Shown piece by piece: positions 48,001-59,281 of a stretch of DNA of 64,000 bases. The stretch is from positions 97,148,122-97,212,121 of the forward strand of contig CM036618.1 in assembly GCA_020746105.1 (NCBI GenBank). The letters run 5' to 3'. Source of the stretch: Trogon surrucura (lineage: Eukaryota > Chordata > Aves > Trogoniformes > Trogonidae). Numbering within the stretch: the stretch's first letter is position 1; each line of letters begins with the position of its first letter. A program made the position numbers and the translations under genes. Under the pieces are notes generated by a model that was not told where the DNA came from, ran no database searches, and saw nothing but the letters and a program-made list of their open reading frames with translations.

Positions 48001-51000
48001 TGTAGTTTTTAAACTCAAATTCTCTCAGCAAAGCATCACAGCAAAGCACCAAGATGGTAACAATTCTTCAAGGCAGAAATGAACCTCTTTAACATAGCTT
48101 GTTAGCGATCGTGTTGACAACTTTCAGAACTCTTCAACACCTATTGACAATTTAATGTTTTTGTTAAAGTGATCTTTTAAATATGGTCACCAAGGCACAG
48201 GGAGGGGGGAATGAAAAGGTGTCCTGGCCAGGCATTTTCAATAGTTGCCCAGGAAACGCTGTTTCCCAGTTCAGCCAAACTGACTGAAAACATCAGATTC
48301 TCAGGAAACGCTGAACAGGCAACATTTGAGTCTTTAGTCTTTCTATCCCCACTTATTACCATGGATTCAACAATGCAGGTATTGAGTTGCATGTAGTTGC
48401 TCTGCATTGCTGTCTCGGAAATCCTTAGGGCCAAGAGACATTTCTGTTCTTCAGTTCGCTGGGCATTAGCAATGAAACCCCTTTTTGCAAGGGTATTCCG
48501 TTTGCTACCTGATGTCAGGTGATTATGGAAACTCATGGTAGATCCTTTCACTGTAGCAATGGAAGAGGAGAAGAGATGGTTTCTTTTTTGTCTTCAGCCA
48601 AAGGCAAGGGAAAGAAGAATGGCCCTCATAAAGCGTTCTGCTCTTGCCGATCTGCTTAGTTGGAGAAGAAAATCCTCAGTGCAGATTGCCCATCTCCTCA
48701 GTGACTGCTCTAACCGCTAACTTATTGAACATAAAAATACCTGTACATAATGCAGTTGCAGGAAGAGGTTCTTTATTTACTAAATTAAATAAATAATCTC
48801 TCTGAAAGAAAGGGACCGTCAGTGTTTTGGACGGAACCTAATCCAGCTGGTATGCTTACAGAACGCCTACAGATTAAGTCCGGAGTGAGGTCTGAAAAAA
48901 GTAATGTAGATATTGGTGTAGGCTTAAAGGTAATCAGAGCCCAGGCAAAACTGAATTACTTCTAGGCATCTGCATGAATAAACCTGTCATGCTTTCGACA
49001 TCAACTGTTTCTTGTATTAGCCTAAAAGCAGAGAGCTTGTGAATTACAATTTTGGATTTACTCTTCTCAGATCCAGAAGTGACTCAGATGGAAGGACTCA
49101 AGACCAGCTTTTGGGATAAGAACAGGTTTCATTAGTGATTGTTTTCCTTTTAGTATCTTAAGACTTTTAGTTATAAACAATTTTTAATTTTTATTTTAAA
49201 TCTGTAACGGAAATGGTTCTGCTCTGGAGCAGAAAATGTGGTTTACTTCTTATTAAATGGTCAAGACTAAAGTGGTGCCATCATTCTAGGGAGCAGTGTT
49301 AAGGCCTTTAAATCCGCTTGTGGCAAAATCTGTTTCTGATGTTTCTGTTGGCTATGGTTAGTGTTTGTGGTATAACATGTTATGCAAACACAGCTGCACT
49401 CGTATTTTAAGCCCCAGATAATTCATTATTTAAGGAGTGTTGTAGAGGAAGCAAAATTGGTAGTACAAGAATTGGATGGCTCAACAGTAGTTGAGAAATA
49501 TCATGTGATAAAGCAAACCAAAGGGCTGGTGCTGCTGCCCCTCTGCTCTTGTTGTAGCCCTGAAATGTCGCAAATTGGCAAAGACACCTGACATCCAGTA
49601 GGTGCAGAAATGCACTCGGAGTTTGGAATGAAAATTGCTATTACTATTAATTTAGCTCTGTTAGAACAATCTAATACAGCCTGAGGTTTACACAAAAAGT
49701 TAAGCACTGTCTTGAATTAGTGTATTTTTCCACTTGATCAGGATTTAGCACTTTATAAAATCTAGTGTTTATACTTTAGACAATTTCAGTGTCTACAGTC
49801 TACTTTTAAATTGACTGTAGACAATTTAAATTTAATTGTTCAAAGAGTAGAGTATGTAAAGCCACTTCTGTGAAGTCAGTTTAGTTCGTAGAAATGGCCT
49901 CAAATGAAGATGCCTGTATTCGCTCACCTGAAGCAAGAGGTTGAAGAGAGTACTGAGGATGCTGGAATTCCAGTAGAGTGTTGAATAAAGCTGCCTGCGC
50001 TTCTCTGTTAAGCACCTGTTGCATGAATTGCCACACTGATACATACAGCACTTCTGGTGTCACTTTGCTGCTTTAAAAGAAAAAGCAGCTGAGGGCAAGG
50101 TTAAGTTTGGGTTTTGCTAATCTGTTTCCTAGTCCTTAGAAGTCTGTGTTGGGACTAGGATCTCTTCCAGCAATCGTAATAGAAGAGCTGAAGAATTATA
50201 TGGTAGTCAGCCCTTTACATCGTGTTTGAGATGTATTAGTAGGAGCTGAGAAGTACCATGACTTAGATCCTAACTGATCAGAAAATTGGATTGTCAGTAT
50301 GTCTTGTACGTCTTTCCCTGTAATTTGTTTTTACTTCAAAATACTTCAGACTTCTGTGGAGTAAACTTGGTACGAAATTCATCTTCAGGAGTTCCAATTC
50401 ATGTGCTAATGGCTAAAACCAAAATGCTACTTCATTCTGAATTATTCTTAAACCGAAGAAAACTTAATGGTTCTTCACAAATACCTCTTGTGACATGCAA
50501 CAAAACCAAGATAAATACGGATGTTTCAGAAAATCTTCACTTTATTTTCATGTTTGTGTTTGAAAAAATACTGCATACAGGGGATATTCAGATTAGTGGG
50601 CCTGTCTCCATTTAAACATAATAATGTAAAATGCATTTGTTTTTGCACAAAACAACTTTAACGCTAGGTATATATTACTTAAAAGGAAAAGAATATTGTT
50701 TTAGAAATAAAATGGCATTGATTATGTGAATAATGTTTCAGAATTGAAATGAAAAATATATAAAGCATTTCTGTTAGAATTATAAAATATATTACTGAAA
50801 GTCAGTTGGTATCCTGATGATTCATTGTTTTTCATTATTCTGTTGTTGTTCTGAAAGTAACTTTTAACATAATTTGGCCATGCCTACTGCCCTCTGCCAG
50901 TTTTCAGAAAAAATAATTTTGTAACTATGCAAAACAGTTGGTCAGTGAAGGTTGCTCCTGATTATAGGTCTGCAGAATTAAGCTTATCTTGGACAAAGGT

Positions 51001-54000
51001 AAAAATAGTTGCCTTACAGGAATGCAAGTTAATCCCTACAGTAGTTACATTTCTTTATTTAAAAAAATAAAATAAAACCTTAACTTTTCAAGACTTACTC
51101 TGCAAGATGTTTCGGTTTATTACAAGCATCAGACTGATAGAATAATTTTCCTAATGTTTTGAGATCAGTATCTAAATCTTAAACCACTTTAAAAATAGTT
51201 TGCAACACTTAATTACGATAATTTAAATAAGGCTTTTCTAGACAAGGTTCAAAAGGTTTAGAGTTGTACATCCACCTCCAGTTGGCTCAAGCCCTCTGAT
51301 GCACAGTGGGTATGTAAGAGTTATGATTAGTTAGGACAGTTCTGGCAAAGAAATAGAAAATAGCTTCCTTTGTTACAGCTGCTCAATTTTTTCACATGGC
51401 CTATTTCAAGTTGATGGTGTGCTTTTAATAACCACGTGTGGTTGGGGCCCTGGCTTCATGTGTCATCTGAGAAGTGGCACGTTAAAGCACACCACCGCTG
51501 AAACAGAACAGGCTCACTTAGGTGTTACTAGACACGCTGCGACACATCCTTTCCCTTCTCAGCCTGAGGTAATGTAGTCGCAGAACAAGTGGTAGAATTA
51601 AATACCAAAATGTTATTAGCACACTTCATACACAGTGAAACTCGTATTCCATTTGTCATTGACAGCAACTGAATTTTGGAAATTGTGAAGGTCCTCAGCT
51701 TACTGCATGTCTTGATAGAAGACTTGTTCTTGGGTTTACTGTATGCATGCCCACCCACCCATCTGGGGTTTTGTAGCGTAACTTTGATCTGTAGTACCAG
51801 TTACTAATGATAAAAAGTGTCTTTGAAACAACATTCTGCCTACAGTGTTCTCACATCATTAGGTAAAAGTTAAATCGATGTATTTCCACTTTATACTGGA
51901 TACTGCAAACATAGTAGGTAGTGCTGATATAACTCAAATGAGTTGATTGACTGTCACGTTAATGTAGCCAATATGACTGCAAATATTAGCCAGGATACCG
52001 CTCAGAGATTTGTAACCGGTAAAATAATCTGGAGAATCTTGGGTACAGTTCTTGATGGTTACTCGAGTAAGCTGAAATAGGACTATAAACTTTCACACTA
52101 CTTACAGCTCAGAGTTTCCTTCTTGTATTTGCTTTCAGATCTACTACCTACTGTGAAAGACTAATTTTAAAGGAAGTTGCTTTGTGTGAGTAGAAGGGAT
52201 AATACCCAGGGGTTGCTTGTTTGGTTTTTTTTTAAACAGAGGTAGAAGCTTGTTCCACTTTAGTGTGGTTACCATTGTTTATTTAACGATACGTTTTCTT
52301 AATGTAAACCTTGATGGTGAGATCAAAGGCAGTTATGCTTGATAGAACTTCAGAAGACAAATCCACAAAACCAACTTCTAGTTACAAATGTCAGCCTGAA
52401 AAAAACCCCCACACTTTCTTCTCCTTGGCATGTGCTTGTCAACACATGCATTCTGTACAATGTGGTAAGACACAGTTAACATGTGCATGCAACCAAAATA
52501 GATTAAAGGCATGTGCTGAAGTTTTTAAGACAGTACAGACTAAACAATCAGGAATTTAAGGCATGTTAGAAACAGGGAGGGAAAGTAATTGTGCTCATTT
52601 ATTCAGTTTTAAAATGAAACAAATTATTACATAACTTCTAAATGACAGTCAGAAATGGATCTTTTGAAATAGTAAGCATACAAAAAAGAGAGTTTAGGAC
52701 TATGAGAAAAGCACTCCTCTAAAGAATGGGACCAGTTTACTAAATTTAAAAACCAAAAAAGTAAATACAGTAGATTGCCCCACTGTATTTGCATTTGTAT
52801 AAAGTTCCAGCAGTCAGCTGCTTGATTTATAGCATCTTTAAAAACTTTATTAGGGTGTTGCTGCTTTGTCCTCTAAGAATCTGGCCTTTGTGTCTTTATC
52901 AATGTCTTAGGTGTGATTCCCATTGCACGGGATGCAAGTTACGGACTTGTGGTGGATGACGGAACTGTCGTGCGGTCAGAACTCTGGTTTAACAGCTACA
53001 TGCGTAGTACGGCAGAGCTAAATACCTTGCTGGGATCCTGCAACGTGCTCTGCTTTCCATGCAGTATGCTAAGCGTTTTCGCATCAGCTCACAGGTGTCC
53101 AAAAGAGCACTGGAGGAAACTGGCTTGTTTGTGTCCTGAAAAGTTGGCAATTCTTATTTCGAGTCCTTATTCTTAAAATGAGTTCTAACATATACTAGAA
53201 ACTTTGCATTTCTGCAGTGTCTGTTTAGCTAGCCTACAGAAATCCGTTAAGTCCTATCACTGCTGCCAGATGAAAAGAAAAAGAAAATTTAAACAAATAG
53301 CAGAAGTCAGGATCGTTTTGCATTAACCACTATCTCATGCTCCGGCTCTTAAAATCCAATTTTTGTGCTCGTTAAGCATGGAGGTGGAGACTTATTTTTG
53401 CCAAGCTGCTCTTTGGATGGCTGGTAATCATATACAGGTTGTTAAAACTGCCCTTTTCTGCATGCGTTTGATATGTAAACTGACTCTTGTATGAGGCTCT
53501 GAGGTTGGTAGCTGCTGCTTCCCAGCTGCTGGGACTGAGAAGGCATTTCATCACAGCTTCCTGAAGAACGTTCTGTCCTGTCTCCAGTGAAGAACGTTCT
53601 GTCCTGTCTCCAGTGCTTCCTACACTTTTCTGTCCAGATCAACCTTCTTGCCTCTCAAAAAAAGCGTGCAGTTAGGCAGTGTTGCCTAACATCTTATTCC
53701 CCTGCTGCTGACCCAGCCTAGACATGACATCAGCACTGGGGTAAGATACATCAGCTTCTTTGTGGCTGAAGGGAGCAGAAAGTAGGAGAAACAGAGCTGA
53801 ATAGTTCTCAGGGGATGAGAGGGACGTGTTACAAGTTGCATACTTTAAACAAGCGGAATGGAATCTCTTAGAACAGGCAGCTGGATATTAGCTTCTTAGA
53901 TTATTATCACTTAGAGGCAGTTCAATACCAAGTCAGGGAAGCTAAGCCAAGTTTAAGAGGTAATATGAAAGACAGGGCAAAAGCAGACTGATCAGGCAGG

Positions 54001-56991
54001 TCAAATTCATTTAAAAAGGTCCAGTGGAAAGTGATGGGGTCTCAGAAGAATGAGGCCAGCAGCTAATGCAGAACAAAGCAACCCACTTTTGTAGATGGAC
54101 AAAAAGCATATGCAAGGCTCTTATTTTAGTGCAGATGATGTGCTCAAGAGCCACATCTTAATCTGTCTTTGATAACTTGCTGCTTTAAATATTCCCATGG
54201 GTGCATCTGGCTAAAGCCTAAAGGGCAGCAGTCAAGAATAAAAGGTGCAGAACTAGCACCATTACCTATTTGTTTGATTGGGGTTTTTTCCTGCCTCAAG
54301 GTTTAGAGAAAATAGCATCGGGACAGCAACGCTCTTAAGTCCAGGCTATTAACTCCTGTGCTTAGGGACTTTTCAGAAGGCCAGCAGTCAGAACTACCTC
54401 AGGCCATACAGCCAGCAAAATGAGTACCTGGCCTAGTATCCTTCTGTTCTACGCCACCAGAAGGGCTGAGGTGGTGTGTCTTTTCTGTCTCATTCATAGA
54501 CAGTGAGACGGAGCGGTTTATGGTTTCTTCCCCCTGCCCCCTATCTTTGCCAGCTGCCACTGGTGAGGGTTGGATCTCAGAGGTCAGAGACTCGTGTTAG
54601 GTGGGACAGCCTGAAACTTCCGTAAGGTAACACTGATTTTTAAGAAACTAAGCAAAAGTTTAATTGTTTGGGAAGATGGAGACAAGAGGCATAATTAATA
54701 TTTGAAGTTACGTAACTATTGTAAAAACATTTTCCACGTTGCAGTTCAGTCAGGTAAAAGAAGCTACAACAATCCTCAGAGACCCTTTTAATCGTACCAA
54801 CAGCTGCCCACTACACACAGAATACCAAAAGACATGGGGCGAATGGGTCATCAGGGATACCATCAGGGACTCTCCAGTTAAAGGAACTTGAGAAATTCCG
54901 AGTCCAACATCTACCTATACTTTTGAAAAGCAAACAGGCAGCTACAGATTCACCTAATGTAGGTAAAATTTAATGAAGGATCATTGATTGCTCAGATAAT
55001 GTGATGTAAAAGGATCACTGAGTTACAAAGCCTTTGTCTATAGTTTTGTGGATATTGCAGCTACTGTTTGCCTTCGTCAGTGGCAAGAAAACACAACTCC
55101 TGTTATAACTGAAGGTTACTGAGTGAGCAGCTGGGGTTGCAGGGACTTTTTATTGTTTTATCCTTTAGACATGTATAATATGCAAAATACTAGAAATAAT
55201 TACATTTCATTTAAAAATTGAAAAGATCCACCTGAAGTGTAGTTTAGCCAAGGCCACAAACTCATGTAACTTTTAAAAATACATAATATCTTACCATGCC
55301 AAAGGATCTCAAGACTTTTTATAGATCTACAATACTACTGTTAAATGAATGAAAACAAGCAAATCTTTGGTTTGAGAGGCAACAGCAAAAGTATTCAGCA
55401 ACAAAAACAAGTAGCAGAGACAGAATGTCCGGAAATGGAAGAATGAAACAAGGTCAATAAAGAGTACCTAAGGCACCTTGTTTATAATCATCTTTGCTAC
55501 ACTCCTTAAGACCTCCAAATAATATATAAAACTGCAAATGCTAAGGAATGTGAAGATGAAACAGCTGAGGACAGCACACGTTACTCTTAGTCCTAGTTAA
55601 AATTCCCGTGATCAGAGGAAGTGAATAAATACATTTTTCCAAGTGTAATAAAGAGAAGAATCAGAGCTAGAAAAATGAATGAAAGGAGCAACTAGTACCA
55701 TTAAGAGTAGGTTCATTTGATATTCATGAATTGCAAGTCAAAATGAAGTAGAAAAGGCTGGACACTGAGATGTGGATATTTTCTTTAATGACTAGCGCCT
55801 TTCTCATTCTGAAGTACTATAAAGGTGGAAATTTCCTCCTTAATTTAAAAATCACAAAAATAGGAGAGTGCAGCCTGTACTTGCTTCAAGAACATGCACT
55901 GTATGGCAGGAACTGCAGAATTGTCCTTGGAACAAAATATGCAAAGGAGAATTTTGAAGGGGGGTGGGAATTCAGTTTATTCTACAATAAATATTTTTAA
56001 TCACCAACTTGAGACTTTCATCAAATGCAGTATGTAGTCAACTGGTAATATAAGGTACACCTGAGGACAGACCGCTTAAGTTTGGGTTTGGCCCCTCCCT
56101 CCTGTAAATCAACACCAGTTTAAATAAAAAGAAGGGGCAGGGGGGAGAATCCTATTACTCCTTTGCCTCAGTACTAGATGGTTTGTGCGAGTCAGCTGTA
56201 CTGAGTTAGTTCCCTGTTCTTACACTAGGAAATTGAGTTTTAATTAAAGCTCTCTCTAACATAACTGGCTTACTACATGTTTGTTGAACTGGGTGCTAGA
56301 TGTTCGGTCAGTTTCCAGATTTATGTTCCCTCCCTACAGCTAGCCAGAAGGAAATTCATCCCTTTGCCTATTTTTCAAGACAAAAAAAAAGAAGAAAAAC
56401 CCTCTGTCCATTCCAGTCTCTGGCCTTACTTGAATATTAGTTCATTTATACACCCCTCTAAAAGTTTCAGAATGCCGTGAGAGATTGGAAGGAGAAATCA
56501 CCAAGAAATCTGCAGGTTTCCAAACACATGCAGCAGAACAGGAAGTTAGGTTAGCTGAGCACTTCAGGGGATAAAAATACTTTCAGGTTTCTTTCACATA
56601 GTTTTGGGAATACTGAACTTAAGTCTGCGATAGCCAGAAGCCCGGTTACATTTTAATGCGTATTAATTAAAAACTGTACAACAGCATTTAGTGTTCACAC
56701 AGGTGACTGTTACACTTTTGGCATTTTTAGGAAAGCAAGTCAAGCTTTAAAGTAGAGTAAGACTGCGCCGTCTTTCAGTACCTAGGTTACGCTGAGAATT
56801 TGTGCTCACGACGTACAAAAAAAACCCACAAACGTCTCTTCCTCATTGCCCACGTTTACCTCGTGTTCTCCCCCCAGGTCTGGCCCATCTCCTGTTCCCT
56901 CGGAGCTACCTTTGGCTACGTGGCTGGTCTGGTTATTGCACCGCTGTGGATACACTGGAACCGAAAGCAGCTTACATACAAAAGCAGATAA
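39080..56991 (+). CDS. PIGF: PIGF, GPI-anchor biosynthesis class F protein (5 coding exons)
   Basis: The coding exons are 39080-39307, 40893-40984, 41863-41979, 45783-45891 and 56878-56991. Every junction is GT...AG and in phase, giving 660 nt and 219 aa, the same length as human PIGF. PIGF is a multi-pass ER membrane protein. It stabilises PIGO and PIGG, which add ethanolamine phosphate to the third and second mannoses of the GPI precursor. Hydrophobic segments lie at about residues 9-30, 38-62, 84-104, 110-133, 150-172 and 183-204. Conserved wording includes VLYGAPLIE, CLCLLGPN, PIPLDWDRPWQ and LGATFGYVAGLVIAPLWI, ending RKQLTYKSR. The start ATG at 39080 follows an acceptor by 22 bp and gives the family N-terminus (MREAELRRLL). 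Intron 4 of the coding part (45892-56877) is 11 kb, far longer than the others. The gene is intact. Confidence 0.98.
39308..40892 (+). other. PIGF: PIGF intron after coding exon 1
   Basis: 1.6-kb intron with donor GTAAGA and acceptor TTTTTTAG. A+T-rich; no other gene or repeat was recognised. Confidence 0.9.
40985..41862 (+). other. PIGF: PIGF intron after coding exon 2
   Basis: 0.9-kb intron with donor GTAAGT and acceptor CTTTCTAG. It holds a T/G-rich simple stretch near 41140-41170. Nothing else was seen. Confidence 0.9.
41980..45782 (+). other. PIGF: PIGF intron after coding exon 3
   Basis: 3.8-kb intron with donor GTAAGT and acceptor CTTTACAG. It contains a 15-bp tandem repeat (GGTTTATTGTTTAT twice, about 44217-44245) and an A17 run near 44421-44437. 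No gene was recognised within it. Confidence 0.85.
45892..56877 (+). other. PIGF: Long last PIGF intron (11 kb)
   Basis: Donor GTTAGT at 45892; acceptor TTCTCCCCCCAG ending at 56877. No CR1, LTR or SINE copy was recognised, which makes it unusually repeat-poor to the eye. It contains a 26-bp tandem duplication at 53563-53614 and a CpG-richer open block at 52905-53175 (see findings). No second gene could be supported. Confidence 0.8.
53563..53614. repeat. 26-bp perfect tandem duplication
   Basis: The 26-bp unit starting GAAGAACGTTCTGTCCTGTC occurs twice without any difference (53563-53588 and 53589-53614). The identity suggests a recent slippage or duplication event, or one being maintained. 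Confidence 0.95.
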
Positions 56992-57255
56992 CTGGAGCAA
57001 AGAGACACAAGGTATTTCTTTGTGCAGATTCCATACAGACTGTGCAAAAGTTGTTTTTCATAAGAGATATATATATATATATATAGTCAAAGCAGAAGAC
57101 TAACCAAATTCATACAGAGTATTTCAGGCCAAGCATCTCCACTCAATAAAATCACATAGATGCCGTTTCAGCGTGGTGCAGTTTTTGCTTCCTCTAGACT
57201 ATGTAACCCTGAGAGACTGTACCTTCCAGTCTGAATAAAATATTTGTAACACATG
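56992..57255 (+). terminator. PIGF: PIGF 3' UTR and poly(A) signals
   Basis: After the stop at 56989-56991 there are two AATAAA hexamers, at 57145-57150 and 57234-57239. The second is followed by GT-rich sequence (ACATGTGGTGG), which fits a cleavage site near 57255. A (TA)10 microsatellite lies within the UTR at 57066-57085. Confidence 0.75.
57066..57085. repeat. (TA)n microsatellite in the PIGF 3' UTR
   Basis: Ten uninterrupted TA dinucleotides following AAGAGA. Likely length-variable. Confidence 0.9.
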
Positions 57256-57290
57256 TGGTGGCTTCTTACTACAAGTTCGTTGAGTTTGAT

Positions 57291-57296
57291 TTTATT
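57291..57296 (-). terminator. RHOQ: Candidate RHOQ proximal poly(A) signal
   Basis: TTTATT on plus is AATAAA on the RHOQ strand, about 140 nt after its stop. Cleavage 15-25 nt further would fall at about 57266-57280, almost touching the PIGF end. More distal signals would place the RHOQ 3' UTR antisense to the PIGF last exon. Usage is unproven. Confidence 0.4.
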
Positions 57297-57434
57297 CCTC
57301 TGGATTTCACTGGTTGTAGAAGGCAGAATCGTAGTTTTAGCTTTCAAACCTGTAACAAGTTTGCTGTGTACTTAATGCATTGTATTTAAATTCAGTAGAA
57401 TTTCACAGTAAGCCTGGCCATTGTCAAATGTACC

Positions 57435-59281
57435 TCACGTGATCAAACAGCAGTTTATGCATCTTGAGCCTATTCTCTTCTTCACTGTGTGTTTCTTTGG
57501 AGTTAGAATGGCTATAATAGCTTCATCAAAAACGGTCTTCAGTCCTTTCTGCGTTAAAGCTGAACACTCCACATAGCAGTAGGCTCCTATCTGTTAAGAA
57601 AATAAGTTAATTCAGTAGCAGTTCAGCTGTTCAGTTCTATCTGCGCACTTCTGCTTTTTTTTTTCTTTCTATAGTGACATCACAATGTTTCGCTGTGATC
57701 ACCCTGTAGGAGAAAGGAAGATTTGTCTTTTGGCCAAAGATCTGGAATGTATTTAAGTTGGTTTGGTTTATAAAGGAAGTATATTAAATAAGCTCTTTGG
57801 ATTTACAGTGATAAGGTATTTTTTTCTAATTCAACAGCAAGAGAAGAATTACGTGATTAAATGACCAAGTTTCAAAACATAAGACTCTGTAAAGTGTCTT
57901 GATAAGCATTATCCATGTAGCATGTTAAAATGGTAGTATAGCATTCTCAAATACTTTTTTTAAGATGTTTCCATCATTTTGCTTGAGCAGAAGAGGTCCC
58001 CTCCGACCTCAGCCACTCCGTGATTTTAATTCTGAGTAACACTTCTGTAGTTCTTACAAGCGTCTACGCAGAAAGGCAGAATTATTACTAACAGGGAAGT
58101 GCTATTACACAGGTCTGCTTGTTAGCTGTATTCAACAATGGAAGTAAATAGCATTAACTGGTAACTAATCATAAGGTTTCAGACTTTGACTCATAGAAGA
58201 AATGGGCTTCTTTCTGAAGCAACTGATTGGAAATAGGGGGGGTTTTGCTTCTTTGCTACTTGAGTTTCATTTAGGAGTAGCCAGTTTACCTCTTTCGCTA
58301 ACTTCTGTCCTTGCTCCACAGATATGGGCTTCTCTTTCATGTCATTCAGTCTTGCCAGAGTTTTTGGGTCATCACGAAGATCAATCTAGCAAGAGAGATT
58401 ACAGTCATGTTGGGATACTTTTTCTAAACAAAAGTCAGCAGGCTAGATGATACCCTCTTTTTAAAGCAGAATTATTTATTTAATGGAGTGTTACATGTAT
58501 AATAATGAAGTTGTGACCCCTCCTGATCCCAAACCCTGGAAATTTAGGCTGTGAACTTCTACCTTTAATCCGTAAGAAAAAAATGTTTATTCTGTAATTC
58601 GGTTCTTCAATTAGATTTGATCATCTCGCAATACCAGAACATATGGCCAGCACTGCCAGAAAGATTAACCCAAACATAATAACAACATGTGAATCACTTT
58701 GTAGTTGAAGCCAAGTCCACTGCCCACAAGAAGCAAGAGGAAATTGTCTCACTTCTTCCCTTGCATCAGCAAATATTGGATATGACGAACAGTTACAGAC
58801 CCAAGTAATTCCAATAATGTGGGTATGAACAGACAATTTTATTCTGTAAGTCCCATGACCTTCTAGAAAGTCACACAGAGAGATGCAGCCAATCTTGCCA
58901 CCCTGTTTACAGTGCGTGTATTTTAACAAACTGGAGGTGGCTTATTAGAGAACACCACAGATCTGGGGGTTTCTGCCACGTGTTAGGATCGTACCTCCAA
59001 AGCCAGGAGGAGGTACTGCTCAGGTCCTGTCAGGCCTGAACTTCCAGCCCAAAGAAAAGGCACCCCCATACAGTCATCTGAACGGTTTAAATAAAGTAGA
59101 GCAGAACTAGATATACCTGCGTTCCTACTAGTAAAAAGGGAACATTAGGTGCATATTCCTTCAACTCCGGTACCCACTCTTCCTTCACGTTTTGAAATGA
59201 AGCAGGGTTTACCACTGAGAAGCAGATAAGGAAGACATCGGTCATAGGATAAGATAAAGGTCTCAGACGATCATAGTCTTC
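57435..59281 (-). CDS. RHOQ: RHOQ (TC10) Rho GTPase, last three coding exons; 5' part outside the window
   Basis: The minus-strand coding exons are 59117-59281 (55 codons), 58290-58385 (32 codons) and 57435-57590 (51 codons plus TGA). All are joined in phase 0 with GT...AG ends. They encode the last 138 residues, from about residue 68 of the 205-aa protein. Seen here are [12 protein letters not shown] just after the DTAGQ switch II entry, the G4 box TQID formed across the 59117/58385 junction, the Rho insert helix [15 protein letters not shown] and the G5 box ECSAL. The basic tail KKHTVKKR is followed by CCLIT, with the prenylated CAAX box CLIT and a neighbouring palmitoylation-type Cys. RHOQ acts at the plasma membrane and endosomes in insulin-stimulated GLUT4 traffic and actin control. 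The exons for the P-loop and switch I are not found up to 64000, so the gene is cut by the window edge and is not truncated in the genome as far as can be told. Confidence 0.97.
57980..58024 (+). repeat. CR1-like 3' terminal fragment in a RHOQ intron
   Basis: GCTTGAGCAGAAGAGGTCCC followed by CTCCGACCTCAGCCACTCCG and TGATTTT resembles the last ~45 bp of a CR1 with its tail. It is short and lies in the intron between the last two RHOQ exons, opposite to the gene. Confidence 0.6.
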
